Positions 45,916-57,077 of a DNA stretch of 64,000 nt are shown here, one piece after another (position 1 is the stretch's first letter; every line of letters starts with the position of its first letter). The stretch covers positions 141,561,981 to 141,625,980 of the forward strand of contig BSWB01000001.1 of NCBI GenBank assembly GCA_033239125.1, read 5' to 3'. The notes under the pieces were generated by a model that worked only from the letters and a program-made list of their open reading frames with translations, had not been told where the DNA came from and did no database searches. The position numbers and the translations under genes were made by a program. Source of the stretch: Fagopyrum homotropicum. Lineage: Eukaryota; Streptophyta; Magnoliopsida; Caryophyllales; Polygonaceae.

Positions 45916-47142
45916 ATGCGCAGGTCTAGGAACACCGACGACCTCATACCTCTTGATCAAAAGCTTGAGAGGACCTTAAGGCAAAAGCGCAAGGAAAAGA
46001 AGATGGCTGAAGAACACGAACGTGATCTTCAAGTGGAGTTAGCGAAGAAAGAAGCTCAACTCCAATGGAATGAGAATATTCGCCGGGATGAAATGGATCG
46101 TCATCAATCTCAAGTTAACGATCTAAAAGATATGATGTTCCAGATGAGGATAGAAATAAGCAACCTTAAGAATAAGGGGAGCAAGAAATCCTCAAGAAGA
46201 GCATCAAGATCAAGAAGAAGAAGTCATTCATCCGCAGATGATAGTGATTCTTCCATGCCACCACTAGAAGAAATTGATCCCACGATCAATGTAAATCCTT
46301 TCCATCCACGGGGAGCTGCTAATCGTCGTGTTCCACCTAGGAATGCGAGGATCGAACGTGTAGATGATGAGCCAAGAACTCTTGGCCAAAGGATGGATCC
46401 AACGCAGCAACCACGCCGTTTAGGTGTGAACTTTGATGCTGACGATGTACAATGGTTTAGCTTCAACCCGCAGGTTATTACTCTTGTTCGCCAAAACCAA
46501 TTTGGCGGAACAAGCGTTGAATCTCCACACCAACACTTACAAAACTTTGAGTGTATGATGGAGACAATGAGGCCGAAGAACGCTACTACCAACAACTATA
46601 AGCTCAAGCCTTTATTCTTCTCCTTGAAGGGGAAAGCGTTGTCTTGGTACCAAGCTCTTCCTAGTGGGAAACTAGACACGTGGGAAGACCTTTCCGCGGA
46701 GTTCCTCACCAAATTCTTTCCGCCATCCAAAACGGCGGAACTTAGAGGTAAGATCAATACATTTTCCATGAGGTCTAACGAAAGTTTGTTTCAATCATGG
46801 GAAAGGTTTCAGGACTTGTTATTGGATTGCCCTCATCATGGCATATCCAAGCTTGCATTGCTGGAGATTTACTACAAGGGGCTGGATGTGGAGACACAAT
46901 TCAAGCTCCAATCCCTCTCATGTGGAACATTCATGAACATGAGAGAAGATGACGCTTGGGACTTCATTGAGAAGCAAGCAAGGGTCATAGAGAAGTATTC
47001 CCACCGGAAAGTGGAGGGAAATCGTGTGGAGCAAGGAGCAAAGCTCACACATGAAGCTCAAAATCAAATTTTCTCCCTCAACAATGAGATCAAAGAGTTG
47101 AAGGAGGCCATCAAGACCAACTTTCCAAAGCTCACACAATAA
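45916..47142 (+). CDS. gag of element D
   Basis: The 408-codon frame from MRRSRNTDDLIPLDQKLE has a charged coiled-coil-like region at residues 20-90 and a basic Ser/Arg patch near 95-115. The retrotransposon gag core is at about 230-340 (FFSLKGKALSWYQALPSGK, FFPPSKTAELRGKI, SWERFQDLLLDCPHHGIS). It stops at TAA in the Asn-rich tail because of a small indel near 47131-47137. The sequence resumes in the pol frame from 47138 with the Asn/Arg-rich tail (NRNNNNNRNNNRNNW). Gag would form the cytoplasmic particle. There is no CCHC knuckle; the N/R-rich tail may take over nucleic-acid binding (inference). Confidence 0.88.
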   Translation: MRRSRNTDDLIPLDQKLERTLRQKRKEKKMAEEHERDLQVELAKKEAQLQWNENIRRDEMDRHQSQVNDLKDMMFQMRIEISNLKNKGSKKSSRRASRSRRRSHSSADDSDSSMPPLEEIDPTINVNPFHPRGAANRRVPPRNARIERVDDEPRTLGQRMDPTQQPRRLGVNFDADDVQWFSFNPQVITLVRQNQFGGTSVESPHQHLQNFECMMETMRPKNATTNNYKLKPLFFSLKGKALSWYQALPSGKLDTWEDLSAEFLTKFFPPSKTAELRGKINTFSMRSNESLFQSWERFQDLLLDCPHHGISKLALLEIYYKGLDVETQFKLQSLSCGTFMNMREDDAWDFIEKQARVIEKYSHRKVEGNRVEQGAKLTHEAQNQIFSLNNEIKELKEAIKTNFPKLTQ

Positions 47143-50100
47143 CAATGGCGGTGAGAACACAAACCGCAACAACAACAACAACCGGAACAACAACCGGAAT
47201 AATTGGAATGGCAATAACAACAACCGGAACAACAATTGGAACAACAATCGCGGTTCAAACAACAACAATTGGCGCTCCAATCAACAAAACTCCGGTAACT
47301 CTTATCCTTCCAATTCGAATTCACTGACTCCACCTTCCTCTTCCTCTACTCCTTTGAAAAGCCAGGGGCAAACATCTAATGGAGGAAACACTTCGGGGAA
47401 GGAGAAGCCCGATTCCATGTTGGAAACGATCTTAGGAAAGCTTCAAGGTTTGGAGAACCGCATCATTAAGGTTGATGATCAAATTTCTAAGGTTGATAAA
47501 GCCCAAAAGGTTTTAAAAAACCAAATGTTCAGCCATGCGGAGGAAGTTCCTAGGAATCAAGGGAAACTTCCAGGAAAGACGGAGGACAACCCTAAGGGAA
47601 GGGTGATGGCAATCACAACTAGGAGCGGAGTGACTACCACCGATCCGCAGCCTAAGTTTGTTGAAGTCCCCGTAGAGAAAGACAAAGAGAAGGGGAAGGA
47701 GAAGGAAGATGTCTACGTTCCTCCTCCAGCTTACAAACCTCCCCTACCATTCCCTCAATCTAGAGTGAGAGCGCGCCTAGATAAACAATTTGGTAAAGTT
47801 ATAGAACTCATGAGCAAGCTGCATATTAATATACCCCTTATTGATGCTATTGTAGGTATGCCGGCTTATGGCAAGTTCTTGAAGGAGCTCCTCTCCAACA
47901 AGAGGAAGCTAGAAGATTTCGGCGAGGTTAAGATGAGTTCGGATTCTTCGGATTTCATCAAAACCATGAAGGCGAAAATGCCCCCCAAGCTAAAGGATCC
48001 GGGTTCGTTTTGCATTCCCATAGGAGTGGGAGATGTCACATATGATGCATTATGTGACTTAGGAGCAAGTGTGAGCATCATACCACTTGCATTATGTAGG
48101 AAGATCGGTTTAGGCGATCCTAAACCGGTGAAGATGACGTTGTACATGGCGGATCGATCCATCACTCGCCCCGTCGGTATTGTAGAAGACGTCCCAGTCA
48201 AGCTAGGTAAATTCTTTGTTCCCATTGACTTTGTCGTGCTTGACATTCCTGCAGATAGTCCGGTCCCGATCATACTCGGAAGGCCGTTTCTTGCAACTTC
48301 CGGCTGCATAGTCGATTGCAAGAATGCTAGACTCGCTTTTGACATAGGAGAAGAGAAGGTAGAGTTCGTTCTTTCCACTCTAATGAAGGAGCCAATCTTT
48401 CATGAGGATATATTCAATATCCAAGATGAAGAGGGGTTGTCTAGAGAGGAGGTAAGTGCTATTCTCTTCAAAGATCCTTTGCAAAAGGTCATTACTATGA
48501 GTCTATCGAATGTAGGGGAAGAAGAGGAGTGCAATGAGGCAATTGAAGCCTTAGAAGCACAAGAAGAAGTGGGTGAAGTGGAATTCGAGAAGCTCCACGA
48601 CGAGGCAGAAAACGTGAGAATCCACGGCCATACACTATATTCCACGGCCGTGGATCTCACCACCCAAAGCGTGGCTCACTCCAGAGGGTTACACGGTCGT
48701 GGAGGAGGCAGAGCAACCGTAACCACTTTCCACGCCCTAAACCAAGGCCGTGGAGGGTGTAATGAAACCGTAATTTTGGCCGTGGAAGGAGATGGTCGGG
48801 CCACTTCTTCAACTTCTTTTGATTCTTCTCCCACACCCTCTACACCCTTAGACACTTCTAAGGAGTCATCGGATGCTCCTCAAGAATCATTGGAAGCTCC
48901 GAAAGCAATGGAATTGAAACAACTTCCTACACATCTAAGGCGGTTAAATCCGACCATGAAGGAGGTTGTCAAGAAGGAAATTCTTAAACTTCTTGATGCA
49001 GGTATCATCTACCCTATCTCCGATAGTAAGTGGGTGAGTCCGGTTCAAGTAGTTCCGAAGAAGGGAGGAATGACGGTCATCACCAACAAAAACAACGAAC
49101 TCATTCCTACCCGAACCGTAACTGGATGGCGGATGTGCATAGACTACCGCAAGCTTAACAACGCGACGAGGAAGGATCACTTCCCACTACCCTTCATCTA
49201 TCAAATGCTTGAAAGGTTAGTGCAACATTCACACTTTTGCTATCTTGACGGTTATAGTGGTTTCTTTCAGATCCCGATACACCCGGACGATCAGGAGAAG
49301 ACCACATTCACGTGCCCATGGGGTACGTTCGCTTATAGGAGAATGCCGTTCGGACTTTGCAACGCCCCAAACACCTTTCAACGGTGCATGATGGCCATCT
49401 TCTCCGAATACATTGAGGAAATCATGGAAGTCTTCATGGACGATTTCTCCGTATACGGTTCCTCTTTTAACGATTGCCTTTCTAACCTTTCTCTTGTTTT
49501 ACAAAGGTGTGAGGACACTAACCTAGTTCTTAATTGGGAGAAGTGTCAATTTATGGTTAAGGAAGGAATTGTATTAGGTCACTTAATCTCTTGTAGAGGG
49601 ATAGAGGTGGATAAGGCGAAAATAGAGACTATAGAGAAGCTTTCTCCCCCAACTTCGGTGAAAGGGATAAGAAGTTTGCTAGGACATGCTGGATTTTATA
49701 GACGTTTCATTAAAGACTTTTCTAAAATATCAAAACCGCTCACTAATCTATTGATGAAGGATGCAGTTTTTGAGTTTTCGCAGGAATATTTGGAGGCGTT
49801 TAATATGATCCGGCAAGCTCTAATTTCAGCACCTATTATCCAACCTCCTGATTGGACTCTTCCCTTTGAGGTTATGTGCGATGCTAGTGACGTAGCTATA
49901 GGAGCTGTTCTTGGACAACAAAAGGAAGGGCGAACCCATGCCATATACTATGCTAGCAAGACGCTAGATGAAGCGCAGCTCAATTACGCCAATACCGAAA
50001 AAGAGTTTTTAGCCATTGTCTATGCTATTGACAAGTTTCGCTCTTATCTTGTAGGTGCAAAGGTGATTGTCTACACGGATCATGCTGCGATCCGGTACCT

Positions 50101-50584
50101 CCTTGCAAAGAAGGATGCGAAGCCAAGGCTAATTAGATGGATTCTTCTCCTACAAGAATTCGATCTAGAGATCCGCGACAAGAAAGGTTCGGAAAATTCT
50201 GTTGCGGATCATTTGAGTCGCCTAACACATCTAGAGGACGACCACTTACCTATAGATGACTCCTTCCCGGACGAACACCTACACATTATTGAGGAGTGCA
50301 TCAATGTGATCTCCAAAGGTAACGAACCATGGTTTGCTGATTTTGTTAACTACTTGGTTTGCCAGGAGATACCGCCCGGATTATCCTACGCACAAAGAAA
50401 GAAGTTCTTTAAGGATGTTCGGGAATATTTTTGGAATGAACCTCTCCTCTTTAAGAGAGGTCCGGATGGCATCATTCGGCGATGTGTGCCGGAAGATGAG
50501 ATGCAAAGTGTCATCCGCCATTGTCATTCACTACCTTGTGGAGGACACGCTAGTTCGAACAAGACTAGCGCAAAGGTATTGTAA
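47138..50584 (+). CDS. Protease-RT-RNase H of element D
   Basis: The frame is open from the gag tail to TAA 50582-50584 (a Gln codon in B). Counted from Met 47354, the protease ALCDLGASVSIIPL is near residue 234 and ILGRPFLATSG near 310. The palindrome-coded linker (ENVRIHGHTLYSTAVDLTT) is near 415-435, RT YLDGYSGFFQIPIHP near 631, and the catalytic FMDDFSVYG near 694. RNase H CDASD is near 842 and YTDHAAIRYL near 908. The start of RT lacks 70 residues present in B (the KALGYTIEDL region), removed in frame between two aagg tetranucleotides. An exact ccacggccgtgg is at 48642-48653. All catalytic Asp residues of PR, RT and RNase H are present. Confidence 0.9.
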   Translation, partial: NNNGGENTNRNNNNNRNNNRNNWNGNNNNRNNNWNNNRGSNNNNWRSNQQNSGNSYPSNSNSLTPPSSSSTPLKSQGQTSNGGNTSGKEKPDSMLETILGKLQGLENRIIKVDDQISKVDKAQKVLKNQMFSHAEEVPRNQGKLPGKTEDNPKGRVMAITTRSGVTTTDPQPKFVEVPVEKDKEKGKEKEDVYVPPPAYKPPLPFPQSRVRARLDKQFGKVIELMSKLHINIPLIDAIVGMPAYGKFLKELLSNKRKLEDFGEVKMSSDSSDFIKTMKAKMPPKLKDPGSFCIPIGVGDVTYDALCDLGASVSIIPLALCRKIGLGDPKPVKMTLYMADRSITRPVGIVEDVPVKLGKFFVPIDFVVLDIPADSPVPIILGRPFLATSGCIVDCKNARLAFDIGEEKVEFVLSTLMKEPIFHEDIFNIQDEEGLSREEVSAILFKDPLQKVITMSLSNVGEEEECNEAIEALEAQEEVGEVEFEKLHDEAENVRIHGHTLYSTAVDLTTQSVAHSRGLHGRGGGRATVTTFHALNQGRGGCNETVILAVEGDGRATSSTSFDSSPTPSTPLDTSKESSDAPQESLEAPKAMELKQLPTHLRRLNPTMKEVVKKEILKLLDAGIIYPISDSKWVSPVQVVPKKGGMTVITNKNNELIPTRTVTGWRMCIDYRKLNNATRKDHFPLPFIYQMLERLVQHSHFCYLDGYSGFFQIPIHPDDQEKTTFTCPWGTFAYRRMPFGLCNAPNTFQRCMMAIFSEYIEEIMEVFMDDFSVYGSSFNDCLSNLSLVLQRCEDTNLVLNWEKCQFMVKEGIVLGHLISCRGIEVDKAKIETIEKLSPPTSVKGIRSLLGHAGFYRRFIKDFSKISKPLTNLLMKDAVFEFSQEYLEAFNMIRQALISAPIIQPPDWTLPFEVMCDASDVAIGAVLGQQKEGRTHAIYYASKTLDEAQLNYANTEKEFLAIVYAIDKFRSYLVGAKVIVYTDHAAIRYLLAKKDAKPRLIRWILLLQEFDLEIRDKKGSENSVADHLSRLTHLEDDHLPIDDSFPDEHLHIIEECINVISKGNEPWFADFVNYLVCQEIPPGLSYAQRKKFFKDVREYFWNEPLLFKRGPDGIIRRCVPEDEMQSVIRHCHSLPCGGHASSNKTSAKVL

Positions 50585-51604
50585 TCTGGATTCTTTTGGC
50601 CTACTTTATTTAGAGATGTGCAATCCTTTGTTTCTTGCTGCGATGCTTGTCAAAGAACAGGTAATATCTCTAGGAGGAATGAGATGCCTCTCAATAACAT
50701 CCAAGAGGTGGAGATTTTCGACGTTTGAGGAGTAGATTTTATTGGACCATTCCCATCATCTTGTGGAAACCAATACATACTCTTGGCGGTGGATTACATT
50801 TCTAGATGGGTGGAAGCGATTGCCTCTCCCACCAATGATGCCATGGTGGTGGTTAAGTTCTTTAACAAGACCATTTTCCCACGATTTGGGACACCAAGGA
50901 CTATCATTAGTGATGGAGGTTCTCACTTCATTGCCCGGCGCTTTGAAGCTCTTCTAGCTAAGTATGGGGTTACTCACAAGATTGCCACCCCTTATCATCC
51001 ACAAACAAGTGGACAAGTTGAGATCTCAAATCGGGAGATCAAAGGAATCTTAGAGAAGACTGTTTCAAGGACTAGGAAGGATTGGTCTTTGAAGCTTGAT
51101 GACGCATTGTGGGCATACCGGACTGCGTACAAGACTCCCATAGGAACCACACCATACAACCTTGTGTATGGGAAGTCTTGCCACCTACCGGTAGAGTTGG
51201 AGCATAAGGCGTTCTGGGCTATTAAGTGGTTGAATTTTGGCATGAAGGAAGCGGGAGAGAAGCGTCTCTTAGACCTTAATGAGCTGGAAGAACTCCACTT
51301 GAATGCCTACGAAAACGCCAAGATCTATAAGGAGAGAGCAAAGCGTTGACATGATAAGCATATCATTCCAAAGGACTTCAAAGAAGGAGATCAAGTTCTC
51401 CTCTTCAATTCAAGGCTTCGTCTCTTTCCAGGTAAGCTCAAATCTCGTTGGACCGGACCTTTTCTAATTAAGCGTATTTTCCCCCATGGTGCAGTTGAAG
51501 TATGGGGTGAAGCGGGCGGAAGCTTTAAGGTGAACGGTCAACGACTCAAGAAGTACACGCTAGAACTCCAAGCTGAAGAGTTCGCGCCTACCGCACTCGA
51601 ATAA
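50585..51604 (+). pseudogene. Integrase of element D (three in-frame stops including the entry)
   Basis: It continues the pol frame after TAA 50582. Zinc-finger C-terminal half CDACQRTG is visible, then TGA at 50726-50728 just before GVDFIGPF. After it come the D,D,E motifs (VDFIGPF, ISDGGSHF, GQVEISNREIK), TGA at 51347-51349 for a conserved Trp, and an intact C-terminal GPF segment (RWTGPFLIKRIFPHGAVEVW). It ends at TAA 51602-51604. Apart from the stops there is no frameshift, so inactivation is by point changes. Confidence 0.85.
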
Positions 51605-52479
51605 GTGCGAGATTGGTCTAGCTATGGACCTTAAACAAAGCGCTTCTTGGGAGGCAACCCAAGGTATTGCATTTTTGTTTTTGTTTTCGTATCATAGTTT
51701 AGCTTAGTTTAGACGTTTTTCGCTTTATTTTGCCTCGATTTCTTCCGGTATGTTCGTGTTTTTGGATGTAGGAACGATGGGAAAAGAAAAGGGAAGAGTA
51801 ATATTGAAGAAAAGTGACGAAACTTGGACTTTGGAGCATTATAGAGAGTTCCACGGCCTAAACCACGGTCGTGACAGCTACAGTGCCCGTAATTTCCAAA
51901 AGCCTTTGAAAAATCACCAAAACCACGGTTCCGTACATTTCCACGGCCGTGGAACCCCCCGACAGACCGTGATTTTCAAAATTTTGCCTGTCACTATATA
52001 AACCACGTTCTTCACAAAAACACTCCACAAATACCCAATTCCACGACCCAAAACGCCGATTCCACGCCCTTCACCACAAATCTCCGTTCGTTAATCGTTT
52101 CAACGATTCTTCTTCCCAAATTGAAGCAAATTCGACCACCAACGAGATCCAAGCAACGAATCGAGCGGCAAATCACCAAGGAACGCACAATTCGGATTTT
52201 AAAATCCGAAACCTAGGTTTTTTCCCCTCTTCTTGATCTTTGTCAATTTGGGTTCGTTTTTGCTAGAAATTATAGGAGAACTGCTTGAAACTGGAAGGAA
52301 TTAGACTAGGGCTGCCTGATTGCTGAATTTGAGGGCTGTTTGTTGAGTTTTGAGAAAAACTGAGAAGAATCACGGTCTCTGTTAGTTCCACGGCCGTGGA
52401 AATACCAAGAACAGACCGTGATATTGAACAGTGATGGATTTTGTGAGAAGAGTTTCAGGGAGGATTAAGGAGAAGAAGA
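51605..52479 (+). promoter_or_regulatory. Palindrome-rich pol-ORF3 spacer of element D
   Basis: No gene is seen. It is collinear with 39895-40744 of B. It has gcgcttcttgggaggcaacc, then a module with ccacggtcgtgacagctaca and exact ccacggccgtgg at 51941-51952, and a second exact site at 52388-52399 about 80 bp before ORF3. The phrase agctacagtg between half-sites is shared with B and, next to a different palindrome, with the LTR of element A. Confidence 0.5.
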
Positions 52480-53999
52480 ATGACTAGAACAAAAAGAGGA
52501 AGGGTAACCCCTCTTCCTCTTCATCCTCTAGAGCACCACCACCTTCCTCCCCTTCACCACCATCGTCACCTTCATCACCCGCTCCTCCTAGCCCTAGAGT
52601 ACCGACCATTCATGCGGATCACCTCGATGCACTAGAGAGGATCCATGAGAGGGCTGTGATTGGACCTAGGTACCTATTGTTAGAGGATCTAGCTCCTCTT
52701 AACATCATAGATGATCTTACCTGGCTCTTGGATAGAGCCGGACTAGTTGTCTTCTCGGCTATCCGAGAAGACGCCTACGAGGAGATTACGAGGGAGGTTG
52801 TGACGTCTTTCGAGCACAGCCATGTGGATAGGACCGTTTCTTTCCGTCTTATGGAAAGAAACTATGATTTTACCATCCGTGAGTTCGGAGCCTTTTTCGG
52901 GTTCCAAGAGACCTTTAACAGTCGTTTTCCTAGTGGCGTTTACGCCAAAGACTTTTGGGAGGAGGTTGCTATGATTTACGCCAATGAGGACCGCTGGCAA
53001 CCTGCTGACACCAAGGCTAAGTTGATGTATCACTTAGCCTTGAAGATTGCTCATCGTGTTTATTCGGAGTGTCTCTTCCCTAGGACGGAGACGCCCCAAA
53101 AGATCAAGACGGATGAGCTATTTCTGTTGTATTCTATGCTGTATGGGCGCCGAGCTGACTGTGCCACCCTCTTAGCTGCTACTATGAGCAAGCTTAAGAA
53201 CAAGAGGAAGGGAAACATTGGATATAGTGGGATAGTTACCCACCTTGCTAGGATGTTGGGAGTTGATTTTTCTACATGTACCCGCATACCAGCCGTACCC
53301 TTAGGACTTCAGGCCTTCATGACTAGAGGTCTCATCTTCCCCACACATAGAGGTCCGCCTTATGCGGCCATGCCTTGGGAGAGCAGGACGGGTAGGGGTA
53401 TTGAGTGGCTACAGGAGTACTCCATTATGGCTGGACGCCATAATTGGAAGGAGACGTTCGCTGCTATGCACGCGAACAGGATTGCAGCTCCCCCATATCT
53501 CCCACCACCGCCCGTAGTTGAGGAGGAGGAGATGAGAGATCAGTATGAGAGTGGAGGAGGAGCCGAGCACGAGTTTGGCACGTTTCCGGATCAGCCAGAT
53601 ACGGCCCCTGATGTGCCTAGACGTTCTCCACGTCCCACCAGAGCTTCAGGTTCGTCTTCTCGCCGCGCCAGCGTGAGTGAGAGACCCACTTGGATGGATA
53701 CGCCTCCTACATGGTATGGAGCTCCACCCCCATGGTCCTCACAACAGCCATCACCATCAGCACCAGCACCAGCAGACGCTCCAGGATGGTACAGTCAGGC
53801 CCCGGGGTGGTATGGGCAGATGCCAGATTGGGTCACCGGTCTTTCGGAGAGAGTAGGAACATTGGAGATCCGAGCCGATGCTAGAGACGGACGCTTGGAC
53901 GACCTCGATCATATGATGTGAGACGTCTACCGCCAGCAGTTTGGGCGACACTACGATCCTAGCTTCTCTCCATTCCCGCCTCCACCAGCGCCGCAGTGA
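52480..53999 (+). pseudogene. Athila-type third ORF of element D
   Basis: The ATG at 52480 is out of frame with the body because four bases are missing right after the start compared with B. From about 52490 the proper frame runs through a Ser/Pro-rich segment, the conserved domain (VIGPRYLLLEDLAPL, VSFRLMERNYDFTIREFGAF, TPQKIKTDELFLLYS, AMPWESRTGRGIEW), an acidic patch and W-P-rich repeats (WYSQAPGWYGQMPDW). It ends in a heptad-like tail. TGA at 53919-53921 replaces an Arg codon 26 codons before the natural end. The central domain is free of stops. No signal peptide or membrane span is seen, so a classical envelope role is not supported by sequence. Confidence 0.75.
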
Positions 54000-55360
54000 T
54001 GATGATGATGACCGATAACTTTAGCCGCTCCACCGCCATTTTGTGAGTTTCTTTTTCTTTTCTTCTTTTCTTTCTTTCTTTTGAACATTAGGGACAATGT
54101 TTGTTCCAAGTATGGGGTGGGGTGTGACTAAAAGTTGTAATAACTCTTACTCACTTTGATTGCTTCTATTCGAGACTATCTTGCATATTCATTATATTGT
54201 TGCACGTTTCATTATTGCATTGCATGAAAAAGAGTTTGAAAAACCCACAAAAATTGAAAAATTTTGAAAAATTTTGTGCTTCTAAGGAATTGAGATGATT
54301 TCTATGATAATCGCTACTTGTGAATTGAGTTTGATGACAATTGCATGCTTAAACGAATAGTGGATTGAAAAGAAATTGAATGAGTTGATTATGCCTCTTT
54401 TACAAGTTTCATAATGGAAGGAATGTTACCTAAATCATGTTGAGAAATTGAAGTTGAAATCGCACTATAAGTTCTTATGCTTCTTGTTGAGATGATTAAG
54501 GCAATTCGATTTTTCTTTCTTCTTTCTTTGATCATTTAGCCCCTCATTGAAATATTGACCTCCTTTACCTATCCGGGAATTTGGAGGAGTTTATTGAAAA
54601 AGGCATGTATGATGTGGGAGGGCAATGAAAGCAATACTTTGCATTCAAAGGAATAGAAAGAAATTGTAGGTTTGGGGAAGTCAATCATGATGATGAGTAA
54701 CTCGGCACCATTCACATATCCGGGTGTTTGTGTCTTGCCAAAGTCGGATTGAGCGATATTCCTAGCGGATTATGGTACGTGCGCTAAGGGTTTGAGGCAT
54801 CTCATAAAAATTGAGAAATGCCAATCTCCTAGGCTTCGGTTTTTGTACACCTCTATCCATAACTCCAAAAGTAAAGTCGAAAAATGAAAGGAAGAGAGCG
54901 AAGCTCTAAGATGAAGGTGTTGCGGAAACCGCAAGAGAAGAAGAAAAGAGTAGTTGTCCACTTTCCCGGATTCATGCACCACATTCCTTAAAGTTTCCTT
55001 CCCTTTCCACATTCTAGACCTTTTTCTTTGAAAGTCCTTAAGATCAAAAGAATGTTATATGACTTAGTGATCTAAATTGAAGTTTCTTATGATTGATTTT
55101 GATAATGTTTAAGGGTTATGATGTTGTATGGAAGTTTGATTGATCCATGATATTTCTTTACTCTTTACTCTTTGATTAAGTGTATGAAAGTCTTACAAAC
55201 GATTGAAGCGAGATTTGAGAATGATCTATTATTTAGAAGGCACATTCATCCAAAAAGAAGTATTGCTTTGAGAAGGTACACATATTTCATCCTAACTCTT
55301 GTTTTAAAGCTTTTGAAAGACCTTGCTTAGGGACAAGCAAGTGACAAGTATGGGGTTATT
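54000..55360 (+). other. Noncoding 3' internal region of element D with two PPT-like modules
   Basis: No gene is seen. The first module (about 54086-54125) reads acattagggacaatgt and then caagtatggggtgggg. The second, at the LTR border, has a CTTGCTT/AAGCAAG hairpin (55322-55341) and caagtatggggttattt. The same pair in B is spaced almost identically. Confidence 0.65.
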
Positions 55361-57077
55361 TGTTAGCATGAAATATTGTGATATTTTAGGCACGTTTTCT
55401 AAGTGTATTTGATTCATATTGATAGTCATTGATTGAGCATTGACACATTTGTGAGCTAGTTTGTCTATAATGTCGATATAGAGATCTACACAAGCTTTAT
55501 GTTGATTATAGGTGATTGAGAGCTATTTTTGAACGCAATCGAGCAAGGATGGAGTTGTTGAGCAATGTCCATGGATTGAAGGCATTTCTAGGAGCTAAGG
55601 GAATGCCAACTTGAGGAATGCACGAGGCTAGGGAAGAATCACGTTCTTGCCCTAAACCACGCTCTAAAATACGGCCATATTACTTTCCACGTTCAGTTCC
55701 ACGGCCGTAGATCCATGGCTAAGGAAGCGTGGTTCGTTCCAGCAACTTCTACGGCCGTGGAGAAGATGGTTCAAACCGTGTTGATTTCCACGCTCTAAAT
55801 TACGGCTGTGGAACCCTTCCACGACCGTGATCTTGGAAATATTTTTCGCCATACTTTAAGCCACGATCTCTTACGCAATTGGGCCGGGCCGATATTTTAT
55901 CTTACACTATAAAAGGACGGACGAAGGGAGATTCCGTCACCTCCGCTTAGACCTAGTTTTACGCATACACTTGCGCTTGGAATTGCCCTAATTTCGCACT
56001 TGGCGGAGATTTGATTGAGAGATTTTTGGCGCATTGTTACTGGCGATTTCCGGATTGACGGGTGATTGAAGATTCGGAAGATTGTTCGCAAGGAGATTTC
56101 GCTTCTTGCTTAGGTTTGATTTAGAAGACGGATTGACATCCCGTTCTTCCTTCTTATCTACGATTGTGTTTGTTTGTTCTATTCCGAATCTAGTGACGAT
56201 ATTTGTTCTTGATTGTGACTTTGAGATTGGTTTGAAGTTTATTGAAGGTTTTCGGAAGTTTTCATCTTTCAATCTTTTAATTCTTGAATTTGATATCAAT
56301 ATGACTATTGTTGGCTAAAAACCCTTAACAATTCTAAGGTGAAGGGTTGATAGTTGTGGCTTAGATGATGATAGATCGTTCGTAAACAGATTGGATCCTG
56401 AGAGTTAGAGAGAATCGCCGACGAACCCTAATCCACGGTCTGTTCTTGAGCTTCCATGGCCGTGGAACTCAAGAACTAGCCGTAATTTTGTGTTAAGTCA
56501 CGAACTTGCTTTTACTTTAATCCAAAGTTAAATATTTGCTTTAACTTAGTCTTGACTTGCCTTTTCTAGGTGGTAGTGAAGCCTCAACAACCTCTACCTC
56601 GATTGTGAGTGTTACAACCTTAATCGATTTAGTTAGTCTTGATCCTTGGATTACAAGTTTGGGTATTTGACGTTAATTCTCATCTTTAGAACCTTTCTAT
56701 ATTGAAGCCTCAACAACCTTTATAGAGAGTGTCTTGTAGGTGAGTCATATAAGGTTTTTGGAACTTCACCGTACGATTACCTTACATTAGCATACCTTTG
56801 CATATCTTAACTCTGTCCTTATATCATTAGTATATCTTGAATCGATTGCCACAGCTAGATACTTGGATCTTTAGGATTGTTGTTTTCCCAATAATTCGAA
56901 AAGCTTCTTACATTTACTTGCTTGATAACCTACAACTGAATTTGTTCCCCCCAAATCCCTGTGTTCGATACTCTGGAATTCTTGCTCATCTATATCGATC
57001 CGTACACTGCGGGTTCGCTTGGTTGATTTCTAGTTTTATATTTAAAGCTTATTTGCACGCACGCTAAGTGGCGAACA
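55361..57077 (+). repeat. 3' LTR of element D
   Basis: It has the same 1717-bp length as the 5' LTR with scattered substitutions, several of them inside palindrome copies (ccacggctgtgg against ccacggccgtag). TATAAAAGG is at 55908-55916. No polyadenylation site could be pinned down. Confidence 0.92.

Larger units (their letters stand above)
44097..57077 (+). mobile_element. Nearly full-length Athila-like element D (12,981 bp)
   Basis: The LTRs are 44097-45813 and 55361-57077, both 1717 bp, with exact 5-bp target duplications gcgtg (44092-44096 and 57078-57082). By eye the two LTRs differ at about 25-30 positions (roughly 1.6%), so it is among the younger insertions. Gene order is gag, protease, RT, RNase H, integrase, third ORF. 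Decay is light: one frameshift in gag, three stops in pol, a 210-bp in-frame loss at the RT entry, and a frameshift and one stop in ORF3. It is the best template here for reading the damaged B copy. Confidence 0.93.
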
